Of a DNA stretch of 64,000 bases, positions 17,453 to 24,536 are shown in pieces. The translations under genes were made by a program, and so were the position numbers. The stretch is from NCBI GenBank assembly GCA_934668695.1, contig CAKUOD010000009.1:1-64000 (forward strand). Direction: 5' to 3'. The notes under the pieces were generated by a model that was not told where the DNA came from, searched no databases, and saw only the letters and a list, made by a program, of their open reading frames with translations. This stretch comes from an uncultured Collinsella sp. Its GTDB lineage: Bacteria > Actinomycetota > Coriobacteriia > Coriobacteriales > Coriobacteriaceae. Numbering within the stretch: position 1 is the first letter of the stretch; each line of letters starts with the position of its first letter.

Positions 17453-18349
17453 GTGACCGATCGGTCCCTCACCCTTACCGCGCCGGCAAAGATTAACCTC
17501 TACCTGGGGGTTCATACCGAGCGCGATGACCGCGGCTACCACAGGGTCGATTCCCTGATGGCAGCTGTTGGTCTTTCCGATACCGTGACGGTTACGCCGG
17601 CACAGGCGCTGACCGTCCAGACGGTTCCGGCATCAGATTTTCCCATGCAAAAGAATACGGCGTATCGGGCTGCGGTTGCTATGGCCGAGCATTATGGTCG
17701 CGAGGCAAACATCTGCGTGACGATTGAGAAGTGCATTCCATTGTGCGCCGGCTTGGGCGGTCCCTCGACGGATGCGGCCGCGGTCATTGTCGCCTTGGCG
17801 GAGCTCTGGGGAATCGATCGCACCGACCCCGCGCTGGACAACATCGCGCGCGGTATTGGCGCCGACGTCCCGTTCTTTTTGCACGCGAGCCCTTCGTTCT
17901 ACGAAGGTGGGGGAGACGTGCTGGCAACTGAGTATCCCGTGCTGCCCGCAACGCCCGTCGTGTTGGTCAAGCCGCGCGAGGCAAGCGTTTCGACAATTGA
18001 AGCCTATCGACGTTTTGACGAGGCCCCGGTGCCTGCAGACAAGCCCGGCGCGATAGCTTCTGCCTTGCGTGCTGGTGATGCCGAGACGGCATATGCGCTC
18101 ATCCATAACAACCTGGGTGTCATTTCCGCACAGATGGAGCCGCAGATACAAACGGTTCTCGATTGGCTGCGTAAACAAGACGGCACCGTTGCTGTAGATG
18201 TGTGCGGATCGGGCGCCTGCTCGTTTGCCATTTGCGACACCGCCGCCACGGCCGAAAGGCTTGCCGACGCTGCCCAGCAAAACGGCTGGTGGTCCTGCGC
18301 GACGGAGCTCATTCCCAACACGGTTCGCATCGAAGTGCCAAAGAAGTAA
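17453..18349 (+). CDS. ispE: 4-diphosphocytidyl-2-C-methyl-D-erythritol kinase
   Basis: GHMP kinase of the non-mevalonate isoprenoid pathway, phosphorylating CDP-methylerythritol. 298 residues from a GTG start three bases after veg. Seen: the N-terminal TAPAKINLYLGVHTERDDRGYH and the ATP loop PLCAGLGGPSTDAA, in which Pro replaces the usual third Gly of GLGGGS. DVCGSGACSFAI is the C-terminal GHMP motif. ispD and ispF are in this window about 22 kb downstream. Confidence 0.93.
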   Translation: MTDRSLTLTAPAKINLYLGVHTERDDRGYHRVDSLMAAVGLSDTVTVTPAQALTVQTVPASDFPMQKNTAYRAAVAMAEHYGREANICVTIEKCIPLCAGLGGPSTDAAAVIVALAELWGIDRTDPALDNIARGIGADVPFFLHASPSFYEGGGDVLATEYPVLPATPVVLVKPREASVSTIEAYRRFDEAPVPADKPGAIASALRAGDAETAYALIHNNLGVISAQMEPQIQTVLDWLRKQDGTVAVDVCGSGACSFAICDTAATAERLADAAQQNGWWSCATELIPNTVRIEVPKK

Positions 18350-18398
18350 AAATTTCTCTAGCACACGATGGAAATCTTTGTTACTATAGTCGAGCTAA

Positions 18399-18475
18399 CG
18401 GGTTGTGGCTCAGTTTGGTAGAGCACTGCGTTCGGGACGCAGGGGTCGCTGGTTCAAATCCAGTCAACCCGACCA
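18399..18475 (+). tRNA. tRNA-Pro (anticodon CGG)
   Basis: 77 nt with encoded CCA. Acceptor CGGGTTG/CAACCCG, anticodon arm CTGCG-TTCGGGA-CGCAG giving CGG, T-arm CTGG-TTCAAAT-CCAG. Followed by a strong terminator. Confidence 0.95.
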
Positions 18476-18485
18476 GAGCATGAGG

Positions 18486-18514
18486 AGGGACCGCTTCTTG
18501 CGGTCCCTTTTTTT
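18486..18514 (+). terminator. tRNA-Pro terminator
   Basis: AGGGACCGC (18486-18494) and GCGGTCCCT (18500-18508) with loop TTCTT, followed by a run of T. Textbook rho-independent terminator. Confidence 0.9.
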
Positions 18515-18522
18515 AGCTATTG

Positions 18523-18551
18523 TTGTGATACCGCGATACCCGCGGTATACT
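18523..18551 (+). promoter_or_regulatory. tatA promoter with an internal palindromic operator
   Basis: -35 TTGTGA (18523-18528), 17-bp spacer, -10 TATACT (18546-18551). The spacer contains a perfect palindrome ATACCGCG-ATACC-CGCGGTAT (18528-18548), a plausible repressor site. The start codon follows 37 bases later. Confidence 0.55.
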
Positions 18552-18587
18552 CATTCGAGCTTGTCTCGCTGTATTGTGGAGGTCTAC

Positions 18588-18863
18588 ATGTTTGGACTGA
18601 GGGCTCCTGAGCTCATCATTATTCTCGTCGTTGTCCTGATTATCTTCGGGCCCAAGAACCTGCCGAAGCTCGGCAAGTCCCTCGGCTCTACCGTCAAGAA
18701 TATCCGCGAGGGTATGGAGGGCGACGATAAGGCCGAGACCAAGCAGGCCGAGGAGGTCGTGGTCGAGCAGTCCGAGGAGGACAAGGAGATCGCTGAGCTC
18801 GAGGCCAAGCTTGCTGCTGCCAAGAAGAAGCAGGCAGAGGACAGCGACGCGGACGCAGAGTAG
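18588..18863 (+). CDS. tatA: twin-arginine translocase subunit TatA
   Basis: A 91-residue pore-forming subunit of the Tat export system. One N-terminal membrane helix (ELIIILVVVLIIFGP, about 8-22), the FGP hinge, the amphipathic helix NLPKLGKSLGSTVKNI and a charged Glu/Lys-rich tail. The ATG at 18588 follows TGGAGG at the right distance; upstream in-frame codons run through tRNA-Pro and are not coding. TatC is not in the window. Confidence 0.93.
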   Translation: MFGLRAPELIIILVVVLIIFGPKNLPKLGKSLGSTVKNIREGMEGDDKAETKQAEEVVVEQSEEDKEIAELEAKLAAAKKKQAEDSDADAE

Positions 18864-18888
18864 TCCCATCCCTTTGGGGTGAGCACCT

Positions 18889-18921
18889 GACCGGCTTGCC
18901 CGCAGGCTAGCCGGTCTTTTT
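18889..18921 (+). terminator. tatA terminator
   Basis: GACCGGCT (18889-18896) pairs with AGCCGGTC (18909-18916), followed by TTTTTC. Separates tatA from greA. Confidence 0.85.
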
Positions 18922-18969
18922 CGTTTTGTTGACAGTTGATTGTTTGATCAGAGTTGGGGAGATATCCGT

Positions 18970-19440
18970 ATGGACGCAAGCCAGATCGTACTGACCGCTG
19001 AGGGCCGCCAGAAGCTCGTCGAGGAGCTCGCCTGGCGTGAGGGCGATTACGCCAAGGAGATCGTCGAGGACATCAAGGAAGCCCGCGCGTTCGGCGACCT
19101 TTCGGAGAACTCCGAGTACGATGCCGCCAAGGACAAGCAGGCCCAGAATGCTGCTCGTATCGCCGAGATCCAGGCCATTCTTGCCAACGCTCAGGTTGCT
19201 GCCACCACGGGCGATCTGACCGTCTCCATCGGTTCCACCGTTTCGCTGATTGATCCCAACGGCGAGGTCATGGAAGTCACGCTCGTTGGTACCACCGAGA
19301 CCAACTCGCTCGAGCACAAGATTTCCAACGAGTCTCCGGTCGGTCACGCCATCATCGGTCACGGCGAGGGCGACTCCGTCGAGGTCGTTACGCCTTCCGG
19401 CAAGACTCGCGTCTACACCATCGCCAAGATCGCACGCTAG
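18970..19440 (+). CDS. greA: transcription elongation factor GreA
   Basis: Binds RNA polymerase in the secondary channel and rescues backtracked complexes by stimulating transcript cleavage. 156 residues. The N-terminal coiled coil carries the acidic tip ARAFGDLSENSEYDAAKDKQA, with the catalytic Asp and Glu; the C-terminal FKBP-like domain ends with VEVVTPSGKTRVYTIAKI. The start at MDASQIVLTAEG is favoured by a purine-rich GGGGAG; the ORF extends 10 codons further upstream without homology. Confidence 0.94.
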   Translation: MDASQIVLTAEGRQKLVEELAWREGDYAKEIVEDIKEARAFGDLSENSEYDAAKDKQAQNAARIAEIQAILANAQVAATTGDLTVSIGSTVSLIDPNGEVMEVTLVGTTETNSLEHKISNESPVGHAIIGHGEGDSVEVVTPSGKTRVYTIAKIAR

Positions 19441-19468
19441 ACCACGGTCCCGCGTAAAGGTATGTTTT

Positions 19469-19501
19469 CGCTCCCTGGGACCGAATCCTGGGGAGCGTTT
19501 T
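19469..19501 (+). terminator. greA terminator
   Basis: CGCTCCC (19469-19475) and GGGAGCG (19491-19497), followed by TTTT. lysS starts 19 bases later, so some readthrough is possible. Confidence 0.75.
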
Positions 19502-19519
19502 AGTTTGAGGAGCTAACTT

Positions 19520-21484
19520 ATGGCAGAGAACCAGAACGCCGCCGATCAGGCATCGACGCTCAACGACGAGCGCGCCACCCGCCTGGCCAAGCGCGCCGCC
19601 CTGTTCGAGGCGGGCCAGAACCCCTATCCCGAGCACTCTGAGCTTGAGGACTACGTTGCCGATATCGAGGCTAAGTACGCCGAGCTTGCCGATGGCGAGG
19701 ACACCGAGGACGTCGTGAAGATCGCCGGCCGTGTGGTCGCCAAGCGCGGTCAGGGCAAGATTATGTTCATCGTCGTGCGCGATGCGACTGCCGAGATTCA
19801 ACTGTTCTGCCGCATCAACGACATGGACGAGGCTGCCTGGAATACGCTCAAGTCCCTCGACCTGGGCGACATCTTGGGCGTGACCGGCGTGGTTGTGCGC
19901 ACCCAGCGCGGCCAGCTTTCCGTTGCCCCTAAGAGCGCGACCCTGCTTGCCAAGGCCGTACGTCCGCTGCCCGAGAAGTTCCACGGTCTTTCCGACAAGG
20001 AGACCCGCTATCGCCAGCGCTATGTCGACCTGATCGCCAACGACGACGTTCGCGAGACCTTCCGTAAGCGTTCGCAGATTCTTTCCACCTTCCGTCGCTT
20101 TATGGAGTCCGACGGCTACATGGAGGTCGAAACCCCCATCCTGCAGACCATCCAGGGCGGCGCTACTGCCAAGCCTTTCATCACGCACTTCAACGCGCTC
20201 GATCAGGAGTGCTACCTGCGCATTGCTACCGAGCTGCACCTCAAGCGCTGCATCGTCGGCGGTTTTGAGCGCGTGTTCGAGATCGGCCGTATCTTCCGTA
20301 ACGAGGGCATGGACCTTACCCACAACCCCGAGTTCACCACGATGGAGGCCTACCGTGCCTTCTCCGACCTCGAGGGCATGAAGGCGCTCGCCCAGGGTGT
20401 CATCAAGGCGGCTAACGAGGCCATCGGCAACCCCGAGGTTATCGAGTACCAGGGCCAGACCATCGACCTTTCTGGTGAGTGGGCCAGCCGTCCCATGACC
20501 GACATCGTCTCCGACGTGCTCGGCAAGCAGGTCACTATCGACACGCCGGTCGAGGAGCTTGCTGCCGCCGCGCGCGAGAAGGGCCTGGAGATTAAGCCCG
20601 AGTGGACCGCCGGCAAGATTATCGCCGAGATCTACGATGAGCTGGGTGAGGACACCATCGTCAACCCCACGTTCGTGTGCGATTACCCCATCGAGGTCAG
20701 CCCGCTTGCCAAGCGCTTTGAGGACGACCCGCGCCTGACGCACCGCTTTGAGCTGGTTATCGCCGGCCACGAGTACGCCAACGCGTTCTCCGAACTCAAC
20801 GACCCGGTCGACCAGGCCGAGCGCTTTGCCGCTCAGATGGCCGAGAAGGCTGGCGGCGACGACGAGGCCATGGAGTACGACGAGGATTACGTGCGCGCCC
20901 TCGAGTACGGTATGCCTCCCGCGGGCGGCATCGGTATCGGTATCGACCGCGTGGTCATGCTGCTCACCAACCAGGCTTCTATCCGCGACGTCCTGCTGTT
21001 CCCGCACATGAAGCCCGAGAAGGGTTTCCAGTCCGGTGCCGCTGCCGCCAAGGCTGCCGAGGCCGGCAACGCCGCAAGCCCGTTCGTCAAGCCGCTCAAG
21101 CCCACGGTCGATTATTCCAAGATTGCCGTCGAGCCACTGTTTGAGGAGTTCGTCGACTTTGATACCTTCTCCAAGAGCGATTTCCGCGCCGTGAAGGTCA
21201 AGGCATGCGAGGCCGTCAAGAAGTCCAAGAAGCTGCTGAACTTTACGCTCGACGACGGCACCGGCACCGATCGTACCATCCTCTCCGGCATTCACGGTTA
21301 TTATGAGCCCGAGGACCTGGTCGGCAAGACCTTGCTCGCCATCACCAACCTGCCTCCGCGCAAGATGATGGGCATTCCCAGCTGCGGCATGCTCATCAGC
21401 GCTATCCACGAGGAGGATGGTGAGGAGCGTCTCAACCTGATCCAGCTCGATGCTTCCATCCCCGCCGGCGCAAAGATGTACTAA
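19520..21484 (+). CDS. lysS: lysyl-tRNA synthetase (class II) with C-terminal tRNA-binding domain
   Basis: Charges tRNA-Lys. 654 residues, well above the roughly 500 of ordinary bacterial LysRS. Residues 1-510: OB-fold anticodon domain (KIAGRVVAKRGQGKIMF), then the catalytic core with motif 2 FEIGRIFRNEGMDLTHNPEFT, HEYANAFSELNDP and motif 3 PPAGGIGIGIDRVVMLL. After a low-complexity Ala-rich linker, residues about 545-654 form an EMAPII/MetRS-C-type OB fold (SDFRAVKVKACEAVKKSKKL, LPPRKMMGIPSCGMLIS), which normally binds tRNA non-specifically. No frameshift joins them. Confidence 0.95.
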   Translation: MAENQNAADQASTLNDERATRLAKRAALFEAGQNPYPEHSELEDYVADIEAKYAELADGEDTEDVVKIAGRVVAKRGQGKIMFIVVRDATAEIQLFCRINDMDEAAWNTLKSLDLGDILGVTGVVVRTQRGQLSVAPKSATLLAKAVRPLPEKFHGLSDKETRYRQRYVDLIANDDVRETFRKRSQILSTFRRFMESDGYMEVETPILQTIQGGATAKPFITHFNALDQECYLRIATELHLKRCIVGGFERVFEIGRIFRNEGMDLTHNPEFTTMEAYRAFSDLEGMKALAQGVIKAANEAIGNPEVIEYQGQTIDLSGEWASRPMTDIVSDVLGKQVTIDTPVEELAAAAREKGLEIKPEWTAGKIIAEIYDELGEDTIVNPTFVCDYPIEVSPLAKRFEDDPRLTHRFELVIAGHEYANAFSELNDPVDQAERFAAQMAEKAGGDDEAMEYDEDYVRALEYGMPPAGGIGIGIDRVVMLLTNQASIRDVLLFPHMKPEKGFQSGAAAAKAAEAGNAASPFVKPLKPTVDYSKIAVEPLFEEFVDFDTFSKSDFRAVKVKACEAVKKSKKLLNFTLDDGTGTDRTILSGIHGYYEPEDLVGKTLLAITNLPPRKMMGIPSCGMLISAIHEEDGEERLNLIQLDASIPAGAKMY

Positions 21485-21487
21485 CTA

Positions 21488-21514
21488 GTTACGCGGTTCT
21501 ACGAACCGCGTAAC
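21488..21514. repeat. perfect 12-bp palindrome downstream of lysS
   Basis: GTTACGCGGTTC (21488-21499) and its complement (21503-21514) with loop TAC. It begins four bases after the lysS stop. An almost identical palindrome follows the hydrolase gene at 62652-62679, each 13 bp before a long hairpin. Confidence 0.85.
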
Positions 21515-21527
21515 GGCTCGACGCTGC

Positions 21528-21626
21528 GCGGGCCGCATTTGGACAATCTGACGTTCAACTTCAAGGGCGCGACCAGAAGGTCAGCGCCCTTTCGTTTCAC
21601 GTCACCTTGTCTCAAATGCGGCCCGC
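21528..21626. repeat. long structured hairpin element, copy B
   Basis: Outer stem GCGGGCCGCATTTG (21528-21541) with 21613-21626, then nested short stems ACAA/TTGT, GACGT/ACGTC, AAC/GTT, GGGCGC/GCGCCC and GACC/GGTC closed by AGAA. Internal loops TCT opposite ACC and TC opposite TC are the same as in copy A (62693-62791), while the stem sequences differ but still pair. It fills most of the 388-base gap between lysS and the next gene. Function unknown. Confidence 0.8.
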
Positions 21627-21665
21627 TCGCTGACTTATGTTCAACCTATGGTGTCATCTCGCCCT

Positions 21666-21725
21666 AAAAGGACCTTGCTCGCTCTGGCGGGCTTTCGCTG
21701 TCGTTGCCAGGGCATCGGCGTTGCC
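21666..21725. repeat. half copy of the hairpin element
   Basis: About 60 bases (GACCTTGCTCGCTCTGGCGG onwards) closely match 62765-62822, the right half and flank of copy A. The matching left half is missing, so this is a truncated copy. Confidence 0.7.
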
Positions 21726-21872
21726 TTGGCCGTCAATAGTCATTGGGGACGTTCTTAAACGATTGCCCAACGGATATTGCGCACATGGCTCGCATGACAG
21801 TCGTCTCTTTTATGTTTCCTTTAGCCGTCGCTGTCTAGGATGGGGGTTAGTCGGCAGGAAAGGAGCGTCTAT

Positions 21873-23441
21873 ATGGACGATGCGAGCGAGCGTTCAATCG
21901 AAGAGGACATGCTCGATCAGTTCAACTACTTTGATGATGAGGACGAGGAATTGATCGATCGTCGCGAGCCGGCGTCGCTCGATGCTTTCGACCTTGTTGA
22001 TGAAGGGCCCGACGAGGACGAGGTCGAATCGACGGAACCCCTACAGCCTTCGCACCATGATTCGTTGCTCTCAAGAGTCCCCATGCACCACGGCGTTCGT
22101 GCCGGCGCGCTCCATATGAAAACTGACTGGCGCCAGATCGTGACGGCAGGCGATGAACTTGCCGTCGATGCGCCGCTCACCGATAAATCATCCATCATCT
22201 GCCGCACCGGCATGCTTATGCTGGCAAGCGGAACAGGTGCCTGGCGCGTGCGCGATACCATGAATCGTGTTGCCGCTGTACTCGGCGTCACGATTCACGT
22301 CGACCTGAGTCTCCTGTCGTTTGAGTGCACCTGTATCGAAGGCGGCCACTGCTTTAACGAGGTTGTCAGCCTGCCCACAACGGGAGTCAATACTCATCGC
22401 ATTTGGATGATGGAGAGCTTCTTAAAGGAAATCGAGACGTATGGGCGCCGGTTTACCGTGCATGAGTACCACGAGATGCTCAAGACCGTTGAGAGCTCGA
22501 AGCCCGGTTACGCTCCCTGGCAACAGGGCCTTGCGGCGGCCTGTGCTTGTGGCGCTTTCGTCTTTTTGCTCGGCGGCGGCCCTATCGAGATGGCCTGTGC
22601 ATTTGTGGGCGCTGGTGTCGGTAACTTTGCTCGTTCCCATATTCTCAAGCAGGGTCTTGGCCAGTTTAGCGCGCTGACGATCGGCGTTGCGCTCGCTTGC
22701 GTTTCGTATCTGCTGGCATTGCTCGGCCTTGGCCAGGTCATTCCGGGGGCAATGTCGTACCAAGAAGGCTATATCGGCGCCATGCTCTTTGTGATTCCCG
22801 GCTTTCCTCTCATTACGGCAGGCCTCGACATCGCTAAGCTCGATATGCGAAGCGGCATTGAGCGTCTTTCGTATGCTGTGTCGATTATTGTGATGGCGAC
22901 CCTCGTAGGCTGGATGGTTGCCGAGTGTGTGGGGCTGGCGCCGGATGACTTTGCCCCGCTCGGGCTCTCACCGTTGGCTCTTACACTCTTGCGTGTGGTG
23001 ATGAGCTTCGTCGGTGTATTTGGCTTCTCGGTTATGTTCAACAGTCCGGTAAAGATGGCGGCGGCGGCAGGGCTCATCGGCGCCGTGTCTAATACCTTGC
23101 GCCTTACGCTCGTCGATGTGCCGACGCTGCTTCCCTTCTTGGGCCTGAGTGCGGGCATGCCTCCCGAGGCGGCGGCGTTTACCGGCGCGCTGGTATCGGG
23201 GCTGCTCGCGAGTTTAGCCGAAATCAAGCTCACCTACCCACGTATCGCCCTCACGGTGCCATCGATTGTCATTATGGTGCCGGGCTTGTATCTATATCGC
23301 TCGATGTATTACATGTGCACCTTCGACACGGTCAATATGCTCGGCTGGTTTGTGCGCGCGGTGCTCATCGTGGCGTTTTTGCCCGTTGGCCTGGGTGTGG
23401 CGCGTACGCTCACCGACCCTCGCTGGCGCCACACCAGCTAA
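21873..23441 (+). CDS. threonine/serine exporter family protein (ThrE type, DUF1212)
   Basis: A 522-residue membrane protein. Residues 1-100 are an acidic, probably disordered N-terminal tail. The ThrE soluble domain follows (ICRTGMLMLASGTGAWRVRDTMNRVAAVLGV), then about ten hydrophobic segments from residue 215 to the end, as in single-chain exporters that combine the DUF1212 and DUF3815 parts. Known relatives export threonine and serine. The ATG at 21873 has AAAGGAG upstream and is preferred to 21840. Stand-alone gene. Confidence 0.82.
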   Translation: MDDASERSIEEDMLDQFNYFDDEDEELIDRREPASLDAFDLVDEGPDEDEVESTEPLQPSHHDSLLSRVPMHHGVRAGALHMKTDWRQIVTAGDELAVDAPLTDKSSIICRTGMLMLASGTGAWRVRDTMNRVAAVLGVTIHVDLSLLSFECTCIEGGHCFNEVVSLPTTGVNTHRIWMMESFLKEIETYGRRFTVHEYHEMLKTVESSKPGYAPWQQGLAAACACGAFVFLLGGGPIEMACAFVGAGVGNFARSHILKQGLGQFSALTIGVALACVSYLLALLGLGQVIPGAMSYQEGYIGAMLFVIPGFPLITAGLDIAKLDMRSGIERLSYAVSIIVMATLVGWMVAECVGLAPDDFAPLGLSPLALTLLRVVMSFVGVFGFSVMFNSPVKMAAAAGLIGAVSNTLRLTLVDVPTLLPFLGLSAGMPPEAAAFTGALVSGLLASLAEIKLTYPRIALTVPSIVIMVPGLYLYRSMYYMCTFDTVNMLGWFVRAVLIVAFLPVGLGVARTLTDPRWRHTS

Positions 23442-23474
23442 TTGGTGCAAGGGGAGCAGGTAACTCTGCACTAA
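23442..23474. repeat. REP-like unit TTGGTGCA...TGCACTAA
   Basis: Arms TTGGTGCA (23442-23449) and TGCACTAA (23467-23474) around AGGGGAGCAGG, directly after the ThrE stop. The same unit, doubled and inverted, lies at 62839-62903. Confidence 0.6.
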
Positions 23475-23477
23475 ATG

Positions 23478-23544
23478 AGTTGCGGTGAAATAGGGACTGA
23501 ATTGCTGCTTAAAGGGTCAAAACAGTCCGTATTCCACCGCAACT
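23478..23544. repeat. 22-bp inverted repeat (AGTTGCGGTG family)
   Basis: Arms 23478-23499 and 23523-23544, pairing at about 19 of 22 positions, with a 23-base loop. Follows the previous unit and may act as the terminator of the exporter gene on either strand. Confidence 0.6.
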
Positions 23545-23658
23545 TATGGGGTCGGGGGATTATTGGTGCCCTGCATCTCCATAAACTCAACGCTTACGAA
23601 GCGCGGGGTTTTCGTGCTAGGCTGGTTCCACCACATAAGTAGTCGCAGACGCACGTAT

Positions 23659-23712
23659 CACGGGCGGGCGAGATGAAGTCCCAACAGCTCCATCTTGCCC
23701 GTCCGTTTTTGT
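23659..23712 (+). terminator. leader hairpin with T-run before the DUF2798-type gene
   Basis: CGGGCGGGCGAGATG pairs with CATCTTGCCCGTCCG (G-T pairs allowed), followed by TTTTTG. It stands about 45 bases before the next start codon, so it could be a terminator of upstream transcription or a leader attenuator. The sequence 23590-23660 before it may be its leader, but I recognise no riboswitch. Confidence 0.55.
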
Positions 23713-23754
23713 TGCGTGGTGCCGCGGCGTAACACAGAAAGGATTTTGCCCTTT

Positions 23755-24348
23755 ATGCCTATCAACAAACGAGAGAGCCTGCTGTTCACCTTTATCATGT
23801 GCTTTTGCATGGTGCTTTGGATGAGCATCTACAACGTTGCCCTGCAGCATGGGGCCATCAACGGCGAGGTTGTTGCCGCCGCGTGGCTCGGCTTCCCCGT
23901 TGCCTACGTTTTTGCCATGTGCTGCGACTGGTTTGTCGCCAGCCCGCTCGCCAAGGGTTTCGCCTTTAAATTCCTGGTCACGCCGGGCAAGAGCTCGCCG
24001 ATTGCCATGACGCTCGCCGTCAGCTCCTGCATGGTCGTTCCTATGGTCATCATCATGTCGCTCTACGGTGCGTGCGAGGGCCTGTTCCACATGCCCGGCG
24101 GCCCGCTCGCCAACCTGCAGGCGCTGCCGATGATGTGGCTCGTTAACATTCCGCGCAACTTTATCATGGCCCTGCCCTGGAACCTGCTGGTGGCCGGTCC
24201 GGTTGCTCGCTTTGTCTTCCGCCGCGCCTTCCCCATGGGCACGGTCTTTGCCGAGCCGCACATGGAGCTCGTGCGCATGCCGGGCGCTCCCGTTGCCGAT
24301 GCCGTCAATGACGTTGCCGAGAGCATGGACGCCGAGCCCGCCTGCTAG
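23755..24348 (+). CDS. DUF2798-type integral membrane protein
   Basis: A 197-residue protein with four hydrophobic segments (about 10-30, 45-65, 85-110, 125-150) and a short acidic tail. RESLLFTFIMCFCMVLWMS and the repeated PRNF/PWNLL turn resemble DUF2798, a family without known function. The ATG at 23755 follows AGAAAGGA. The hairpin with a T-run in its leader suggests regulated expression. Confidence 0.65.
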   Translation: MPINKRESLLFTFIMCFCMVLWMSIYNVALQHGAINGEVVAAAWLGFPVAYVFAMCCDWFVASPLAKGFAFKFLVTPGKSSPIAMTLAVSSCMVVPMVIIMSLYGACEGLFHMPGGPLANLQALPMMWLVNIPRNFIMALPWNLLVAGPVARFVFRRAFPMGTVFAEPHMELVRMPGAPVADAVNDVAESMDAEPAC

Positions 24349-24536
24349 ACAGCAGCTCAAAACCAAACCGCCAAACGGACCCGAGCAATTCCTTTTTTGT
24401 AGACGTTGTCGCGCGGCTACGGGCGGGAAAGGTCCCAACGGTTAACATATACTCCATATGGGTAAAGAGACCAAAGCGCTGCCGCGGGGCGGCGCTTTGC
24501 GTTTGAAAAAAACTAGCTCGTCTAAGAGGAACTAGC

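Noticed and set aside
19388..21409. 673-codon open frame antisense to lysS
   Set aside because: Long antisense frames are expected from the GC3-rich codon use; no recognisable protein, and lysS on the plus strand is certain. The same applies to antisense frames over argC/argJ, asnB, clpC, tuf, rplA and asnS.
24349..24536. CtsR operator before clpC
   Set aside because: No GGTCAAA heptad repeats are present; only an AAAGCGC/GCGCTTT hairpin (about 24473-24498) of unclear role and a TATACT that lacks a matching -35.
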